A program made the position numbers and the translations under genes. From Parelaphostrongylus tenuis (lineage: Eukaryota > Nematoda > Chromadorea > Rhabditida > Metastrongylidae), in contig JAHQIW010007344.1 of the NCBI GenBank assembly GCA_019055375.1, positions 1 through 64,000 on the forward strand: a stretch of DNA of 64,000 nt, in the 5' to 3' direction. The notes beneath the pieces are model-generated. The model had not been told where the DNA came from and ran no database searches. It was given only the letters and a program-made list of their open reading frames with translations. This document shows, piece by piece, positions 21,183-33,811 of this stretch (position 1 is the stretch's first letter; each line of letters begins with the position of its first letter).

Positions 21183-21437
21183 GGGGCGTCGTGGTCGAGT
21201 GGGTGATGTTCGTCGCGCCGCGCGCTAGAGCCAAGCTCCACCTCCCTACATCCCACCCCCTCCCCCAAGTTTTCTCAGGAAGTCAACAACTGCGTCCTAT
21301 GAAACGCCACAGCCAGCTATATACTCGGGATTGCAAGGAGACTCGCTCAGGCAGCATTCTTCGTCGTATTCAAGAAGAAGACGAAGGAAAAACGAATTCA
21401 AAGCTAGAAGTTCTCGCATTCGCACAGTGAAAAACAC
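21183..21437 (+). mobile_element. SINE-A copy
   Basis: Starts GGGGCGTCGTGGTCGAGTGGG (A-box-like TGGTCGAGTGG), contains CTAGAAGTTCTCGCATTCGC and ends CACAGTGAAAAACAC. 20833-21182 before it holds no feature I can support. Confidence 0.65.
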
Positions 21438-21679
21438 TATAAAGCTGGAATCAGTAAAGTGTCTAAAGAAGAATACAATAGGAGTTCAGCACAACAGTGA
21501 CACAATGACTGACGTTTCAACGGGTTTCACTTCTTGAGATCCACAAGAGGTCAAATTGATGTGCAGTGCACTCACGCAATTGCTTTCAGAAACCCTAGGA
21601 GAAGGACGTGATAAACAGGCATTTTTGGACAGAGTTTTCGAGATCTCTGAAACAACGTAATCTAAGAGGATTGAGTGGT

Positions 21680-23300
21680 GAGCAAAAACATGACCCCAGG
21701 CGAAATCGAACCCGCCTTTCATCCACACCGAGGTCGCGTGCTGATACCACTACACCACCGAGGCACATTTGCGCCACTTCTCATTCTTCAACATCTTGTT
21801 AGCTATCAGCCACCAACCTTTAACAGGTTTGATCGAGTATGCGATTTCGCTTTATAAACCCAATTGAGCTGGCAGCCATTGCTAGATGTAACACTGCAAA
21901 ACTCTGGTATTTTTACTGCTTTTTTCATAGTGTTATGATGTTACATATGGACCTAAGAGAAATAAGTGGTGAGCAAAAACGCGGCCTCAGTTGGGAATCG
22001 AACCCGCGTTTCATCCATACCGGAGACTTGTGCTGATATCACTAGATGTTGAATAATGAGTGGTGGCGCAAATGTGCTTCTGTGGTGTAGTATACCAACA
22101 TGCTCGCACGAAAAAAGCGCAATTGAACGATTCTAAAACCAAGCAATTTCAAATAGGTTGGCTGACAAATCTGTAACGTAAAGTTCCAACAAATGGCGTT
22201 TTTCGGGTCCAGAAGTCGTTCATCATCAAAGTCCGATAAAAATGCCATATAAAATATTTTGTCTATAAAATCAAATAAATAAATAACGTTTTCGACCTAC
22301 TTCCGAACGAAAAACAAAAAATTCACACATCTTTTTTTCACTATTATTACAGAAGAAAAAACTACGGTGTCATATTTGTACACCTAGAATGTTATCGGAT
22401 TACGTTGAAATACTCCGAAAATGTAGTATTTTTATTGCTTTTTCATAGTGTTATGATGTTACATATGGACCTAAGAGAATTAAGTGGTGAGCAAAAACAC
22501 GGCCTCAGTTGGAATCGAACCCGCGTCTCATCCATACCGGAGACGTGTGCTGATATCACTAGATGTTGAATAATGAGTGGTGGCGCAAATGTGCCTCTGT
22601 GGTGTAGTATACCGAAACATAGTATAGGCATACTTGCTAATATAATATGTAATATGATATAAGCATATTTGCTTCAAGATGAAGCTGTCGTGTGATGGAA
22701 TTCGCTTGCTACTCACGCGCGAATGATGCTTAGGGGAAAATGCTAGTGAAATGCGCAGAAGATCAATAGAGCGAAGCTCCATCTTAGAGCAATTAAGGTA
22801 AGTTGTATACCAAAATCTTCGCAAGAGAATTTTCAATCGAACGACACTAAGGTGTGCAGTTTGATTGAAAATCATATTTAGAAATCAAAACGGCATGGGC
22901 ATTGCAATTTTGCTGCATGATAGCGCTCGATTATGTGTTACAGACGCCGATTGAAAACTTCATTAAAAAGCTGAGATGGAAGTTTTTAGGTGGTTTGACC
23001 TTGCCAGCGTTAGTTTCACAGCATTGCAATGTCAGATTACCACTTGGAATTACTGAGTTCAAATTTGAAACTAGCGAGTTTTGAAAAATGGCATTTTTGG
23101 GATACAAAAGTCGTCATCTTCAAGCTCCCATAAAAGCCACCATATATAATATTTGGTATATAAAGAACATTTGAGTGCATTCTCAAGGCACTTTCGAACA
23201 GAAGAAAAAAGAATTTGCATATCTTTATTTTTATCTATTATTACAGCACAGAAAGGCGGAATTATATTTGTACACCTGATATTCCATTCTTTCCATGAGG
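21680..23300. repeat. Cluster of duplicated tRNA-like and satellite-like repeats
   Basis: 21921-22095 and 22438-22612 are direct repeats of about 175 bp, about 95% alike by eye and 517 bp apart. Each holds a minus-strand tRNA-like block with the B-box GGGTTCGATTCC; a third block is at 21690-21790. 22096-22400 and 22800-23290 form a second, more diverged direct pair (shared GGC-TTTT-GGG...AAAGTCGT...CATATA and later TATTATTACAG...ATTTGTACACCT). No coding. Confidence 0.65.
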
Positions 23301-23689
23301 TGAGTGCCGTGTTTTATAAGGAGCTTTCTACTATGTTATTCAAATAAAATTTGCTCATCACATCTTTCAACTACTTTGATGGAGTGTCTGACTAAGTGGA
23401 TTAAGTATCAATTTGACCTTCCCAAGGTGTGATACGTCAGTCATTGTAATGCTGATGTGCTGTATTGCTATAGCATTCAATAGATCTTGTTATCAATGTC
23501 CTCGAATCTGCCTATCAAAAAAAAAGCGGCTGAACTGTATTTGTTGCTTGAACCTATTCTTTCCGACACACCTAGAAATTCGCTACACTGCAATCCAAAT
23601 TGTGGACCCGCCATCTCTGCCGCTAGGACAAATTGTGCAATTTTCTGTTACACACAGACCGTCACTCGGCATTATTGAATGGAGTTAAA
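23301..23689. other. No recognisable feature
   Basis: The overlapping open frames at 23413-23688 have no splice signals or motifs I can support. Confidence 0.35.
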
Positions 23690-24092
23690 GCGTCGATGCT
23701 AGGAGTACTTCCATATCTTGCAAGTAAGAGAAAGTATTCGAAGTTTTAACCTATGTTGACAGACGAAAATCAAAGATACCATTCTACATGCCAGGCCATA
23801 AAAGATAAGGTGGCCCAGACACGCATTGCCCTTCGAACGACAACTGATGGACAAGAGCCGTTACCGCTTGCATTCCTTGAGATGTCAAGCGCACGACATG
23901 AAGATTACCCCTACCCCCCTCCTCCCCCAACATGGCATGATTTTGTTACAATAATCGCGCAAGAAAGACATGATGCTCAATGAATTCCTTCAGCAGGGAA
24001 GACCCACTTGGCTTCTCGTGCACGCAATAGGGAGAAATGAAAGTATTACTAGTATACGCTTGAGTCACTTGACGACCAACAGGACAACAGGC
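23690..24092 (+). pseudogene. RTE-type LINE 3' fragment, decayed
   Basis: Matches 19506-19888 of the intact LINE (GTCGATGCTAGGAGTA at the start; GAGTCACTTGACGACCAACA near the end) with many substitutions and indels; no open frame remains. Same strand as the intact copy but a different 5' breakpoint. Confidence 0.75.
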
Positions 24093-24479
24093 GATTTCCG
24101 GACTGTCATAAAATACGTTGTGAATTGATTGCCATCTCAAAGTATGCAGTTTTTCAATCACTGCAGTTGATTTATGCAAACCCGGCCCATTCTTAACATC
24201 ACTGGTTGATAATGAATTGAATGGTCACTAAGACTTTACTATCATTAGATCTATTGTTTGGGGAATGCAGGAGAGGAGCAATTTCCTTTGGGCCTATCAC
24301 GAGTAGTTACCATTTCGTTGCCATTGGAAATGGTTTATTATGAAATTTATCTCACAGGTTCTTCTTTTCACTCTTTTACTTCTCACGTACTAGTGACTTT
24401 TCGAAAAAAGGTTCGCACAAGCGTGCCTTTTCCTTGTTAAAGGTGAGAAAAGAAATAGTGAACAATTATGTTCTTATTA

Positions 24480-24650
24480 TGTAGACTGGTGTGCAAGAGC
24501 GTTTGCGTTAGGCGGGATTCGAAATCATATCTTACTCTTTCCAGGAGCATATGCTAAACCGTTGCACCACCAAAGCTCGTTTTCCACTTCACTCTTTCTA
24601 CGCTACAGCGCGTTATCTGACAACAGCCAAGCGTTTACGGTGTCGGTAGA
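24480..24650 (-). repeat. tRNA-like SINE copy, reverse
   Basis: Minus strand: GGTGGTGCAACGGTTTAGCA (A-box region), then GATTTCGAATCCCGCC (B box), then CGCAAACGCTCTTGCACACC. Related to 4985-5260 and 43255-43365. Confidence 0.6.
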
Positions 24651-25802
24651 TGATTTCGGATTAATTATGTTCTTGTTATTTGGCCTTCGGTATCACTCAG
24701 TGAAGTCGGTTTTGTATAGACTCATTCGAACGTTGCATAAAGGAAGTCCGGTTTCAATTGGTCTCTTCCAGATAAATTTCATGAACTCCGACTATTTATT
24801 GAACAACTCATAACGTTTCTCTATTCCATTTTGTGTTAAACAGGTGATGAAACAGTCATTAATAACCTTAGTGACTTTAAACCACGAGATATGTCAGGAT
24901 TCTTTTGCGTTTATTTGCTTATATGTCCTCTCCAATGTCAGCGATGTGATGATGGGTGGTTTCACATGCTCTCCTAACTACACATTATTGGATGTCGTAT
25001 ACACCACACTTCTCATAAGTGTTAGTCGGAAGTCTGACCATAGGAGAAGTTGAACAAACGTACAATCGGTACTGTGGATGTTATCAAGAAAAGATAAGAT
25101 CCCATTCTGATTCGCTCGCTAACTTTAGAAAATTGCACATTTTCCAAACAGTTTATTTCCAACCGATGTACTCAGCTTCTCCTTCCAAACTACGTGAGTC
25201 TAATTCAAATAATAATTTGTGTTAGTTAGTACGCTGATAACTGCTAAACAGATACACGACATTCACTTTGATAATCTTCCGAGATCGTTTACTGGATTGG
25301 CAACTAGTTTGAGACTTTTTGTTTTTGGCACAGAATTTCGTTACTTGTGCTGACTGGTCGTTGTGTGCAAACGTCATTCACATCAGTTTAAGCCATTAGA
25401 GGTCTTCTTCTTTAGTGTTCTTCGTGACATTTTCGTATATTCAAAAAATGCACTGAAAATTAGGAAAGAGTGTAGCGCAGCGCCAAAGGGTTCCGTGCTT
25501 ATATGCTGTATGTCCCGCATCAGTCCTAACGACTCATCAAACTCTTCGTACCTTCGGAGTCAACAAATCAAAACTGTCTGAGAGGGTAGCATATTGACTT
25601 GATAAATTTAAATACGCAATGAAGTAGATGGGGACATTCCTAAAAAAGCTATTCAAAACCAGACACCATATCTACTTTTTCCCATTGTTGATATTCAAGA
25701 AATGTCCTTGGAAGTTTGCTGAATAAATGAAGTATTGTCGAGATGTAATAAGACAGGGCAATAGTATGATTAGTTCCTAACTATTTTTGCAAAAAAGTTG
25801 AG
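24651..25802. other. No recognisable feature
   Basis: AT-rich; the open frames at 24562-24813, 24844-25053 and 25363-25581 show no acceptor or donor pair or motif I can support. Confidence 0.35.
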
Positions 25803-26450
25803 AATGACTCTACTCAGACTTTTTCGTATTGTACTGTTTTTTTCAGACCTCGCTCAAAACAATATAACCTGACAGCGTATATTTGAGCTTTTCAAGAGGT
25901 CTTTCATAGGCACTCATACAGTACAATACCCGTGTTTCGGCCTTGTAGCCCCTTCAGTTACACGGCGCCCTTCCTCTGAGCCTATCTCTTTCGGGGGAGA
26001 ATCTCGTTAGATGAAGGAATCGTCGACGAACAGTCACACTGCACGCCTGTAAAGTGAAAAATCACTTCATTTAGGGCAGAAATAGCATATCACTACATGT
26101 CCAGTGACATGATAAGTGGACATTGCAGTGATCAACATTGACAGTAACTGTTAAAATTAACTGTTAATTACTGCAATGTCTTGTCATCATGTCACTGCAC
26201 GTATAGTGTATATGTCATTGCTGCTGTGTGTGCAACGAACTTCCACTTTACATACTTGCACTGTAACATGTTCGTCGACGATATCTCTATGTAGGAGAGT
26301 TTACCAACGAAAAGGATCGACTTAGACGAAGAATACGGTGCAATTGACGATTTTACAAGGCCAAAGCAGGTGCATTTCACTTTATAAGTGCCTATGAAAG
26401 ATCTACCAAACAATGTAACTTTTTTCTTGAGAAAAAGTCGAACTGAGACC
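25803..26450. mobile_element. Hammerhead-bearing inverted-repeat element
   Basis: Inverted arms (for example AGGTCTTTCATAGGCACT at about 25898 against AGTGCCTATGAAAGATCT at about 26385) enclose a decayed pair of hammerhead-like motifs, one on - (25921-25963) and one on + near 26338-26379. Same architecture as 43455-43945 and 60321-60969. A small inverted repeat (TTACTGTCAATG... near 26110-26190) lies in the middle. No coding capacity. Confidence 0.6.
25921..25963 (-). ncRNA. Hammerhead-like motif, one core change
   Basis: Order on -: GUGUAA, CUGAAGG, GGCU-ACAA-GGCC, GAAA, CACGGGU, A, UUGUAC. Stem I pairs over 6 bp (two G-U), stem II over 4 bp. The last core base of CUGANGA is G instead of A, and the stem III palindrome has one change, so it is probably inactive. 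Confidence 0.5.
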
Positions 26451-26689
26451 AGAATGGATTTTTGTGAGTGACAACTGGATATGACTTCAGCCAGCCAATT
26501 CAACTTCCGGCGTACTATGGCCTACTGGGATTTGTGATGACGAAATTTCAAAATTCCTCTTTGAAACAAAGTTATATCAATTCAACAATTGTTCAGTGAT
26601 TCGTGTTTCTTTCAACGAGAAAATCAAAGTTGTTTATTAGTACACTTTTCGTTCATATTTTATTTACTCGGTCTCACAGCTTATCTTTC

Positions 26690-26835
26690 AGTATGCAGAT
26701 GTCAGTACTTCTAGCATTCAAATCGTGGACGAAAGCCTGTAGTCAATCGTCTTAAACCATCGACTCTGAGGAAGGCCAAGACGTAGAAACTTCAGCTAGA
26801 TAAATTTATATTTATCAAATTTGTGCTATTCGCTC
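26690..26835 (-). repeat. SINE-A 3' fragment followed by a decayed terminal-repeat piece
   Basis: 26690-26735 has the SINE-A 3' block in reverse (CAGTACTTCTAGCATTCAAA). 26760-26800 (+) reads CTCTGAGGAAGGCC...GAAACTTCAGCT, a decayed version of the CTGAAGAAGGC...GAAACGTCAGC block. Confidence 0.45.
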
Positions 26836-27366
26836 AATCAACAGAGAAATTATTATTAATGGTGAGTAGTACCCTTGAATAGCTCGAAGTCACGCTTTGT
26901 TCCGCACTGTCAATTTCTTCGCCGAATCATTGTCTGTAAGTGACACAACACAGTTCATTGCTGTGATTACTGACTCACTTTCATTGAAGTCAAGATTTCT
27001 GTCACAATTTTTACTTAGATGAAGATTTGATCTTAGTCAATATGAACTACGTTTGAAATTCCTTTCTGGAGTCTTGTCTAATCTCATCTGGTCTTTGCCG
27101 ATTATTTTACGAGATCATGTGACACATTTCGCTCATTCCTCCAGTAACCGCCAAAAATTAGTTCGGCGTTTTCATTTGACAATATAGTGAACAAACGCAA
27201 TGAAATAGCACCTTTCCAAAAACAGTTGTTGCAATGCGGCAAGTTCTTCACCGAATAACAACCCTAGCTTTTGCAAGTAAGAGCGCTTTAGCAAGATCAA
27301 CGTAGCATATCAGGCGAGCAGCGTCGCAGCGATAAGCTAGTAAAGTTTGCTGTTGAAGTGATCGCA
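26836..27366. other. No recognisable feature
   Basis: AT-rich, no exon or repeat supported. Confidence 0.35.
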
Positions 27367-27511
27367 CTAAAGAGATGATCTGCGCGACGACAGTTCTGCA
27401 TGGCCCGATGTCACATGAAACACATCTTGTGGGCCATTTTGTGGATTCTTGAATTCGATTTGAATCCTGACATCATCGTCCACAAGTCCTTGAGCTTTGC
27501 ATTTGATTCGG
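27367..27511 (-). CDS. Candidate terminal exon, product unknown
   Basis: Minus strand: strong acceptor (TTTTTTGCAG), then 47 codons and TAG, reading KCKAQGLVDDDVRIQIEFKN and then a Gly/Pro/Ser-containing end. Start phase requires two bases from the previous exon. Another frame across the acceptor is also open for 79 codons, which weakens the call. Family not recognised. Confidence 0.33.
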
Positions 27512-28784
27512 CTGCAAAAAATATTTCTCGTTTACTGATACTAGTAAAACCGTCATGAGCATACTTAAGGCCCCCTACAAGATCTTTATCGAGTACCATT
27601 TTATCAGCGTTTTCTGATGGCTCGAACAGCCACCTTCTCCATACGACCATTCGATTTTGCCAAAAAAAAAAACACTAGAGAAGAACTTTTTCTGCCCGCT
27701 GAAAGTGTTTGGGTAGAAATTTTGCTTTAGATTGCTACTATGTTATAAGCAATTTAATTGAATACTATGAGCCTCTCATGTTAACCTCCAAATCTACACT
27801 GAATATGCTTCTACTTTTCAATCACGATGACCATCTCGCAGCTGCCGCATCGGAGAAGCTGGAGTAGTAGGTAATAGAACTGAAACTATATCATGATAAA
27901 GGGCACCTCACATGTCTTTTGATAAAAGCTTTCATCAATCAGCAGAACAGATTCCTTTTCTGAGCTTCGAATTTGAATAAAGTAGCGCTCATTCTTGATG
28001 CTGAAAATCGCAATCAACACTAAGTTTTTCCATAGCAGTAATGTGCAGCTCAAGGAACTAAAACAGAGTAAACCTCACTTTTGTCTTTTCAAGAACATAT
28101 TCGGAAAAATTCTGTTATTCAACATTCCTTCGATACAGTCCATATTGAATTAGTTTCTGGTAATTTCTAACTACTTCATATCTCTACTTTCACTGCATGC
28201 AAAAGTCGCGATGTGGTATCGAAATGAACTGGGATCTATCAGTGTTTGACGAACAATTCTAGGCGAGTGCTGTGTTTATAGATAAACTGCGAACATGATT
28301 TCTTTCATCTGCCCTACACCAATCTCTTTCATGCAAAGCGTATAGATATTCTTATCTAACATTTCTATGAACTTTTTCCATTGTATTTTAAAAGCGTCAG
28401 TGTAATTCAGTACCGTTTTTCTAGGAGCATAATAGAGCAAAGACGGAGATCTGAGTGCGATTAGTTTGGAAAATAAGCTTAGGACGCAAAAAAATCTTCG
28501 TTACCGTAGGAATCAATTAAAGATTTGTTATTCAACTTCAAAAACTATTTTAAACTATCGGATAGCCTCTTGATCTATTTCGTATTTCGACAATTTCTTT
28601 GAACAAACTATTATTAATTCAAAGAAATAAAACAATCAACAATATATCACCATCATGATCAAACATATGCTATCATTTGTTGGAACGATTGAATGGGAAT
28701 CCTACAGAAAGAACGAGGATGACGATTAAAGAAGTCGGTGAAGACACTCAATGTGGCTGCAGCTTTTTAATTTTTCTCCCGCAG
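27512..28784. other. No further feature supported
   Basis: AT-rich, probably intronic or intergenic between the exon candidates at 27.4 and 28.8 kb. Confidence 0.3.
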
Positions 28785-28882
28785 AACTGCTTCAAGGCGC
28801 GGAAGATGATAATCCGATGGAGCAATATCATGACTATGCGATGGATTTTGCACCATATGGAGCCCAGCTTCATCAAAATGTG
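28785..28882 (+). CDS. Internal exon, product unknown
   Basis: Strong acceptor (TTTTTCTCCCGCAG) and strong donor (GTG followed by GTGAGT) bound 98 bases that encode 32 residues in one frame, acidic and Tyr-rich: QGAEDDNPMEQYHDYAMDFA then PYGAQLHQNV. The residue make-up is that of a real cytoplasmic or acidic segment. The other two frames are worse. Family not recognised; it may belong with 30363-30443 and 33465-33533 on the same strand. Confidence 0.5.
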
Positions 28883-29630
28883 GTGAGTCAACTTTATAAT
28901 GTGGGGTGGTTGGTCAATGCATGAAGTTCCTATCGAGACATGACTTTGCGATACCCCGTTTCATTTAAAAGGCGACCAATCGCGCTACAATGTGATGGCT
29001 ATAGGTACTGGAGCATTTTTTCCAACATACCACAGCATTTTGGTGAAACTCGATTTGAATTAGAAAAAAACTGAGTAAAACAACAGTCTGAAAGAGATTT
29101 GGGAAAACCCTATTTTTTTTCTTAGGGAGGGGATAAGAAGCGCTGTGTGAGCATTTAAACCTATCACAAAGGGCTTCAATGGATTCAAGGACTCAAAAAT
29201 TCACGCTCACCTTCTCAGCAGTTTTTCCTAAGCCGTGCTGTTCGGTTTGACTATAGATTGCCACAGATAATTCATTTTAAAGATATACGTGCAATTCACC
29301 AGTTGACCGAAATCTCATTTATGAAACATCTGACTGGCAGGAGCATTTTTGATTTGCAAAATTATCTCGACATCGGGTGATCAGCAAAATAGAGCTATAT
29401 AAGCAATTCACATGAGAAAAAACTGTGAAATATGGGCGAAAAATTGTGCTCAAGAAATCCAAACAAGGTGCAAAAAGCCCCCTTTCTGACAATCATCTAC
29501 AAAATTGACGTATCAGTAGAAAAAAATGATCTATGATTCACAGAATGATACTCGTAGACGTCGCCATATTCAACGAAGACCACCACCATAAATGACGACA
29601 ATGAAAGCGTGAACTTGGAAGAACGTCAAC

Positions 29631-29741
29631 CAAGTGTCTAAATCTCTTAACATTATGATGCTTTTTCGAAATGACAAATTCCCTTGCGTGGCTCATCGAA
29701 GACGTTTCCCTGGGGATGCCTATGCCGCCCATTTGGTCGTT
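29631..29741 (-). CDS. Candidate exon on minus strand, product unknown
   Basis: Acceptor GTTTGATTGCAG, then an open reading NDQMGGIGIPRETSSMSHAR and on to a GTTGAC donor. Basic and Ser-rich. A second frame is also open. Too short to name a family; it may form a minus-strand gene with 33739-33811. Confidence 0.3.
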
Positions 29742-30362
29742 CTGCAATCAAACACTATGTGTCTCCTGCAAAATCGCTGTCTGTCTTGCCACTTGCGCTT
29801 TTTTATTAAATGCCCACAAAGTATTGGTATTTCTGATCATCTCAAAAATGTACGTCGAATACCAAATTTTTAGGAACTTTTTCTTAGACAGCTGAAGTAT
29901 TGTTCTTTCATTTTTTGGAAAACAAAAAAATTACGTTTTTTATGCACAAAAAACTTTATAAATGATTCAGCTGTTTATGATGAAGTCGTTCAAATGGAAT
30001 TATGCTTCATAGCGAAATAAATTCCATAAGATTATTTTTTGGGCTTTTCAGTTCCCTCAATTTCGTAGTTGAATTTTTCAGTGTACTACTTGAGGTTAAA
30101 ATGGAAAAAACTTATCTAGGTAAAGTTTTTATTAGTGATGTTCTCTTGTAAGCACCTTCACTTTCCATATTTTCGGGAACAAATTTTCTGTAACCTTTTT
30201 ATTGACCATCTATCAGACTTCTTATACTTCCGTCGCGTGCTATTTCGTCACCATTTACAGCCTTATTGTCGTTTTCTTCTGCTATTATATTGGAGTCACG
30301 TTGCATGCCAGAATTTGAAATTCATTTCACTAGTTACTGGAATAAGGGAAGAGTTTTTTTAG

Positions 30363-30443
30363 CCAACTTGACAGACGTGACGTTTAGATGCAGCATCGAT
30401 AGCGGTGACGCAATGAGTACTCGACATGAGACGAACATCCCTA
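30363..30443 (+). CDS. Candidate internal exon, product unknown
   Basis: Acceptor GTTTTTTTAG and donor GTGAGTC bound 81 bases encoding NLTDVTFRCSIDSGDAMSTR and six more residues. The exon ends one base into a codon; the next candidate (33465) begins with two bases that complete a Ser codon, so the phases agree. Confidence 0.4.
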
Positions 30444-32267
30444 GTGAGTCATTGTTCCCTGCTATTCTTATGACTTATGTCTACTATCGGCTATAATTCG
30501 AACAGCACGAAATGGCATTAATGCGTGTTGATTCCAATTCGTACTATCATGAATGTCATGTCATATTACGTTTTGATCAAACTTATCCCATTCAGTAACA
30601 AATTTCCTTAGATGAAATAGGAATCTTTAGGTTTAAAATTTTTTACCAACCAGATACAGGTTCGATTTCAATTACTTAAAGCCAAAATTCTTATTTTTGT
30701 ACTCTTCCAAGCTAGGTACGTATATGGAGCGAAACACGATTTGAGCAAGCAAAACTTCGCCAGCAAACTTTTCAGGTAGTCGAATACTCGCTGCTACCGC
30801 TACCTTACGTTTGCTTCTGGCACACGTGAGGATTAGTTTCAAAAACCTTTATTTTGCTCTCAGATTCAGGATTTTTTGCGAGGAGGTTGAGAAAATACAA
30901 AGATCTAGGAAACTCAAAAAAGAACGATAGCAGAACAAGGAGCTCGATAGTGCAATTACCCTAAAGGGTGAGATGCGGCTTCGAAATCCGCCCAAGGTTC
31001 GAAATGTTGCATATTGGATCGAACATTATCGGATCTAGAAAAATTACCAAAAAAGTCTCCATCACTAGTTGACAATATTATCAGTTTTCCATGGGCTCAA
31101 GTTATTTCAAAATTGATAACGTTTGTCGCAAAACTCTCCTTTCTTGATTGAAAGTGTCAAAGCCAAAAACTTTTCTCGTGTGGTGGTAATCCTCTTCATG
31201 TGTCAAAAAGATGGCGTTTCAGATACGCGGAACGAAGTTCTCAATAATCTTCTACCGTGAGTGTAAACGAATGCCGTCTTCACATAAGGGTTAAATTGAG
31301 TTATGCTACTTCCCGAATCAAACAGATGTGACTAGATCATTCAGAGATCTTCATTCCTTCATGCGTGAATAGTGTATTCAAAAACAATTTGCTCCTCATA
31401 CGCATCGTCTAGGCGAGTTACCAATCTTTCCACAAGCGTTGTCGAAATCGGTCAACATTTGTTCCACGTGACTAATGGTTTGTGTTGGTAGAACGCAAAT
31501 TTCAGTCCTATGTTGGTCCATTCTGATGTTGGCATGACGTCCTGAAGAGTGGCAGTGAATAATATAATAAATAGTATTTCACATTACATTGCTAAAACGC
31601 TCTTTCATGGACAGCAATATCGTTAAAGAATGGCGATATTTTGGTTGTGAAATCTTTAAACCTCACTAGGAATCTTTACATGCTCAAAAGAGGCGCCCTG
31701 GCTGTCCAGAGATTCTAGAGGTTGCTTCCCTATCAACTGAATCACAGATTTTGCTCAAGTCGATAAAAGTAAGATGGAGAGGTTTGTTGTACACCTGCGA
31801 AACTTTGATGAGTTTTGTTATCGTGTGATTGCGGTCTATAGCATTTAATTTCTTTCAGACCTCCATCGTGCAGTGTTTTATCAATCTTGTGATGACGTGA
31901 GTGAAAAGATTTGAGCCATCGAACGATTACCGAAAATTTAACGAACTGTCATCCACAGACTCTCGCCGAGCGGACAAAATAGGCTAAATACCGCTTCGGA
32001 GCTTGGACAATCACCTTCCCTACCGTTAGTGCGTGTTATACAATTATGCGCTTTACATAGACAGTCATATAAGCGGTTGACAACTAGATGGTATCGTAGA
32101 TTTTTGGTGGTCTCTCAGTCTCTGCTACCGATACCTATTGATCTACTCTGTTTTAAGTAAAGCACTCTTTCAGTCCTCTATTAACTAGACCGAAAATAGC
32201 AGAACTTGCTTGTGTTTTCAATTTCTCAACCGATCATGTGAATTTACAGAGTTATTTACTAGAATAC
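30444..32267. other. No recognisable feature
   Basis: AT-rich. No repeat of the local families and no exon I can support. Confidence 0.35.
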
Positions 32268-32645
32268 TTGGACGGTACGTCCTCGCTGCTAGTAGGAACT
32301 CCAAAGCAGGAAAATTGCTGGTCTAGGTGTTTTGTACTCTGGAGTCCCACGGTGAGCCTTGCAGAAGCTTCCTCAGGTCGTCACCACATTAGAGTATCGC
32401 CGGCCCTTGTGAAGTAGGGAGATTACCACCCTGGCGACTACTAGCTAACAAAGCGGCGGTAATTCTGCTATGATTTACTCCTAGTTGGGCTTTACGGGTG
32501 AAAACTTTGGACTCTGGGCTCTGCTGGGGGCTGAACCCCTAGCTGTACTTGACAGTTAGATACCCAAAACCACCTCACAGTACGATGAGGCGGTAAGCCA
32601 TTTAGGAGGTATATCATGATTTACCCAAAGAATACTGTTATTCCG
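32268..32645 (+). other. GC-rich non-coding segment, probably part of a retroelement
   Basis: Distinctly GC-rich against its surroundings, without an open frame and with small hairpins (GGGGGCTGAACCCC). It runs straight into a SINE-A copy. Its look (TAGGGAGATTACC, GGCGGTAATTCTGC) is that of a retrotransposon 5' UTR, but this is an impression without a coding part to support it. Confidence 0.3.
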
Positions 32646-32895
32646 AGAGTGCTGTGGCTGAGCAGTGGTAATGCTAGTCGCGGCGCGAGTGGGCTAACCC
32701 CTCCCCCAACATTCTCCGGCAGTCGGCGGAGTGCACCCTATAAAACGCCACAAAGAGGATGTCATGGAGAGTGTAAGGAGACGCGCTTAACCAGTATTCT
32801 ACGACGAAAAAAAAAGACGGGAAACGATTTGAATGCTCGAAGTGTTGGGTCCTCACAGTTAAGAAACACTGTAAGACGGATCAAAAAGTGCCAAA
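32646..32895 (+). mobile_element. SINE-A copy
   Basis: Begins GTGCTGTGGCTGAGCAGTGG (A-box-like), has CCCTCCCCCAACATTCTCC, GAATGCTCGAAGTGTTGGG and CACAGTTAAGAAACACTG. Diverged copy. Confidence 0.6.
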
Positions 32896-33464
32896 AAATA
32901 CTTCTATTCCAGTTGTAGTTTAAAATTAGTGATGGACCAATGAAATAAAGACACAGTTCCAACATTAACATATTAGTCTCTTATGTGAGCATCGCATTCT
33001 GAAACACATATGAGTCTTGTTCAACAATATCCCACTTTTTGAATTGCTTCGCTAGTCGAATGAAACGGGCTTCGCCAATAAACGAACGAATGAAAAAAAT
33101 GCCTCTTCGGTTTGAGGGTCTTTCTTGTTTGTCATCAGCAAGGATCAGTAAAATAATATTCTTTATTTTTAATGATAAAGCTCACTATAAATTTGAAAAT
33201 ACTTATTAAGTTAAAGAGAATAGCCTGAATCGGTTTTCACCTAGTTCCTATGGAGGTTATTTGGCTAGCATGATTTTGCGTTTTATTCACAAATGGAACA
33301 AAATTAAAGCACGTCTCTCAACTATCAAACGAACGTAAGTCCATTATCTGACATTGGCATTGCCATTAGCTGGTAAACTTCGTTGTCTTTTTTCCGAAAG
33401 CCTTCCGATTTAAACAGCCATTGGTTCGTTAGGAAGTCCATAGTTGAATATGGTAGATTTTCAG

Positions 33465-33533
33465 GCGACGCATTACGTCAATCCAAGAAGAGCATCGAAA
33501 TCGTTCTCCAGGAGGCTTGTATCCAGCACAAAG
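33465..33533 (+). CDS. Candidate internal exon, product unknown
   Basis: Acceptor GATTTTCAG, donor AAAG followed by GTTTGT, 69 bases. In the frame that fits the exon at 30363-30443 it reads DALRQSKKSIEIVLQEACIQ then HK, a helical stretch. All three frames are open, so the call is weak. Confidence 0.28.
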
Positions 33534-33738
33534 GTTTGTTTTTGTTGTTCTATGCTCCATTTTTTGTTTACATTCACATAAAATGTTGCACCGTGCCGGG
33601 TTTTTATGAGCATGCTAGACAAAGCTTGAGGCTTTTGAATTCATCAATCCTTATCAATCCACCATGCGTTACATTCTAGTAAGCATCGTAGAGATGACAG
33701 AACGTATATTTGGCTAAACAGTGAGTCGAGAAACTTAC

Positions 33739-33811
33739 CAGTCTTAAAGGATGTCCTCTTCTGCAAAAACGTTTCGTAAGAGTCCTCATGATTTCCTAAG
33801 GGATTGATAGC
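33739..33811 (-). CDS. Candidate internal exon on minus strand, product unknown
   Basis: Acceptor GAGGCTAATCAG and a near-consensus donor (ACTG followed by GTAAGTTT) bound 73 bases: AINPLGNHEDSYETFLQKRT then SFKT. Family not recognised. It faces the plus-strand exon candidates, so one of the two sets may be wrong or one gene may be nested in an intron of the other. Confidence 0.4.

Noticed and set aside
28650..28740. Upstream exon for the 28785 exon
   Set aside because: The TCCTACAG...GTGAAG segment gives only about nine residues and no consistent phase.
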